DNA from: Clostridiaceae bacterium
GTDB lineage: Bacteria; Bacillota; Clostridia; Lachnospirales; Lachnospiraceae
Assembly: GCA_018378255.1 (NCBI GenBank)
Contig: JAGZXV010000148.1
Span: forward strand, 1 to 14,862
Length of the DNA: 14,862 bases
Direction of reading: 5' to 3'
This document shows, piece by piece, positions 13,927 through 14,862 of this stretch; positions within the stretch are counted from its first letter, which is position 1, and every line of letters begins with the position of its first letter. Position numbers and translations under genes: made by a program. Below the pieces are notes generated by a model that saw only the letters and a program-made list of their open reading frames with translations, was not told where the DNA came from and made no database searches.

Positions 13927-14862
13927 CTATCTTTCGTTATATATTTCTGTGATCATATTAAAGTTAAAATGCTCAGGTTTGAGAAACTTCTCGGCCGTGC
14001 CCTTCTCATAAACATCCACACCTTCATAAAAACGTGCCACATCCGCCAATTTTTGCTGCATCACATTGATATTATTATCTTGGGAGGACGGAACCAGTAA
14101 ATCTTTTATATTCTCTTCCAGCGTATAATAATGTTCATTATTAAGCACATTTTCCGCTTTTTCATCCGTATACTCTACGCCTATGTAATTGTAGTAGTCC
14201 TCCATATACGTTTTCGCTTCTTCTTTATTATCCCGGATCCATTCCAGGTTCTGATAATAGAGCTTTATTGTTTTTTTCATGGCATCATATTTCTTTGGGT
14301 CACTTATACTTTTAGCATTTCCTATTAAATTCCCCATCAATCCAAGATCCATGTCATTGCCGCAAATGACCTTTGTAAGTTTCTGCACATCCTGATTGTA
14401 TGTCATCGCCCCATATACGGCTGCCACATCGCCCTGTCCCCCAAAATAGGACGTAATACAGGTAGACGGATCCATCCACAGCACATTCACATCTTCAATC
14501 TTCAGCCCGAATCCTTCCAGGGTCTTTGCAAGACAGTAATGTTTGACATCGCCATAACCGCTTAGAATCTCCGCATTCTTCCAGCTTTCTGCATCCCCAT
14601 AGACGGTTTCGGAAATCGTATTATTTCCCTGGCCCGCCTTTACGATCGCGCTGTCAGAAGCAGCGTAAAAATTCTGTGTGGCACTGTCGGTCAGGCACGC
14701 CCCCAAAACAACCGCATCATGCCCAACCGTACCGGATAATACACCGCCGATTCCCGTCACCCCAATATCCCAGGATTCATAAGCTTCCATCTGTACGGCC
14801 CCACCGTCAAACCCCAGATATTCAAACTTAATATTGTTTTCTTCACAGGCCTTTTCCATAGC
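13927..14862 (-). CDS. ABC transporter substrate-binding protein (NMT1/SsuA-like), C-terminal part, 5' end outside window
   Basis: The frame is open to the right edge of the window. The visible 311 residues lack a signal peptide, so the true start lies beyond. The sequence fits the NMT1/SsuA/TauA-type binding proteins: FDGGAVQMEAYESWDIGVTG near the visible start, where these proteins sample the solute, then WMDPSTCITSYFGGQGDVAA, and a long helical C-terminal tail. It should be an extracytoplasmic (probably lipid-anchored) protein feeding permeases A and B, whose genes follow after 30 bp. Ligands in this family include alkanesulfonates, taurine, nitrate, pyrimidines and aromatic acids. The lack of the N-terminal half prevents a guess at the ligand. 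Confidence 0.9.
   Translation of the reverse strand, partial: AMEKACEENNIKFEYLGFDGGAVQMEAYESWDIGVTGIGGVLSGTVGHDAVVLGACLTDSATQNFYAASDSAIVKAGQGNNTISETVYGDAESWKNAEILSGYGDVKHYCLAKTLEGFGLKIEDVNVLWMDPSTCITSYFGGQGDVAAVYGAMTYNQDVQKLTKVICGNDMDLGLMGNLIGNAKSISDPKKYDAMKKTIKLYYQNLEWIRDNKEEAKTYMEDYYNYIGVEYTDEKAENVLNNEHYYTLEENIKDLLVPSSQDNNINVMQQKLADVARFYEGVDVYEKGTAEKFLKPEHFNFNMITEIYNER

Overview
The window looks like chromosomal DNA of a low-to-moderate GC Firmicute, most plausibly a Clostridia/Lachnospiraceae-type anaerobe. This is inferred from strong GGAGG-type ribosome binding sites, clean sigma-A promoters (TTGACA-N17-TACAAT, TTGCCT-N17-TATAAT), a lipoprotein-type TRAP binding protein and closely packed polycistronic units. 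No RNA gene, insertion sequence, CRISPR array or phage gene was seen. Everything from about 2.65 kb to the right edge is transcribed from the minus strand.

Left part (1-3.6 kb): two copies of the same module, a plus-strand LysR regulator convergent with a minus-strand AEC-family (auxin efflux carrier/malate permease-like) transporter. The first LysR is cut by the window edge. The two transporters are clearly paralogous, and so are the visible parts of the two regulators, so this is a tandem duplication with divergence.

Middle (3.7-8.5 kb): a TRAP-TAXI uptake operon made of a lipoprotein binding subunit, a fused DctQM-type permease and a D-2-hydroxyacid dehydrogenase. Upstream lies a GntR/FCD regulator. 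The same 17-bp sequence, containing the 10-bp palindrome TGTTATAACA, occurs inside the spacer of the gntR promoter and again in the AT-rich leader of the TRAP operon. It is a strong candidate for this regulator's operator.

Right part (8.6-14.9 kb): an ABC-importer operon of the nitrate/sulfonate/taurine type. Its order of transcription is binding protein (truncated by the window), permease A, permease B, ATPase, class II aldolase-like enzyme, zinc-dependent medium-chain dehydrogenase, second ATPase; it then ends at a hairpin terminator. The two ATPases carry complementary lesions: one lacks the LSGGQ signature, the other has Asn in place of the H-loop His. Both defects fall in the same composite ATP site, as expected for an asymmetric heterodimeric transporter. 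The aldolase keeps its metal and catalytic residues but has lost the hydroxyl residues that bind substrate phosphate in fructose-bisphosphate aldolase, pointing to a different, perhaps non-phosphorylated substrate.

Taken together this looks like an accessory catabolic locus with two high-affinity uptake systems, three metabolic enzymes (two dehydrogenases and an aldolase) and two AEC transporters. It probably handles small organic acids or sulfonate-like compounds, but the substrate cannot be read from the sequence.
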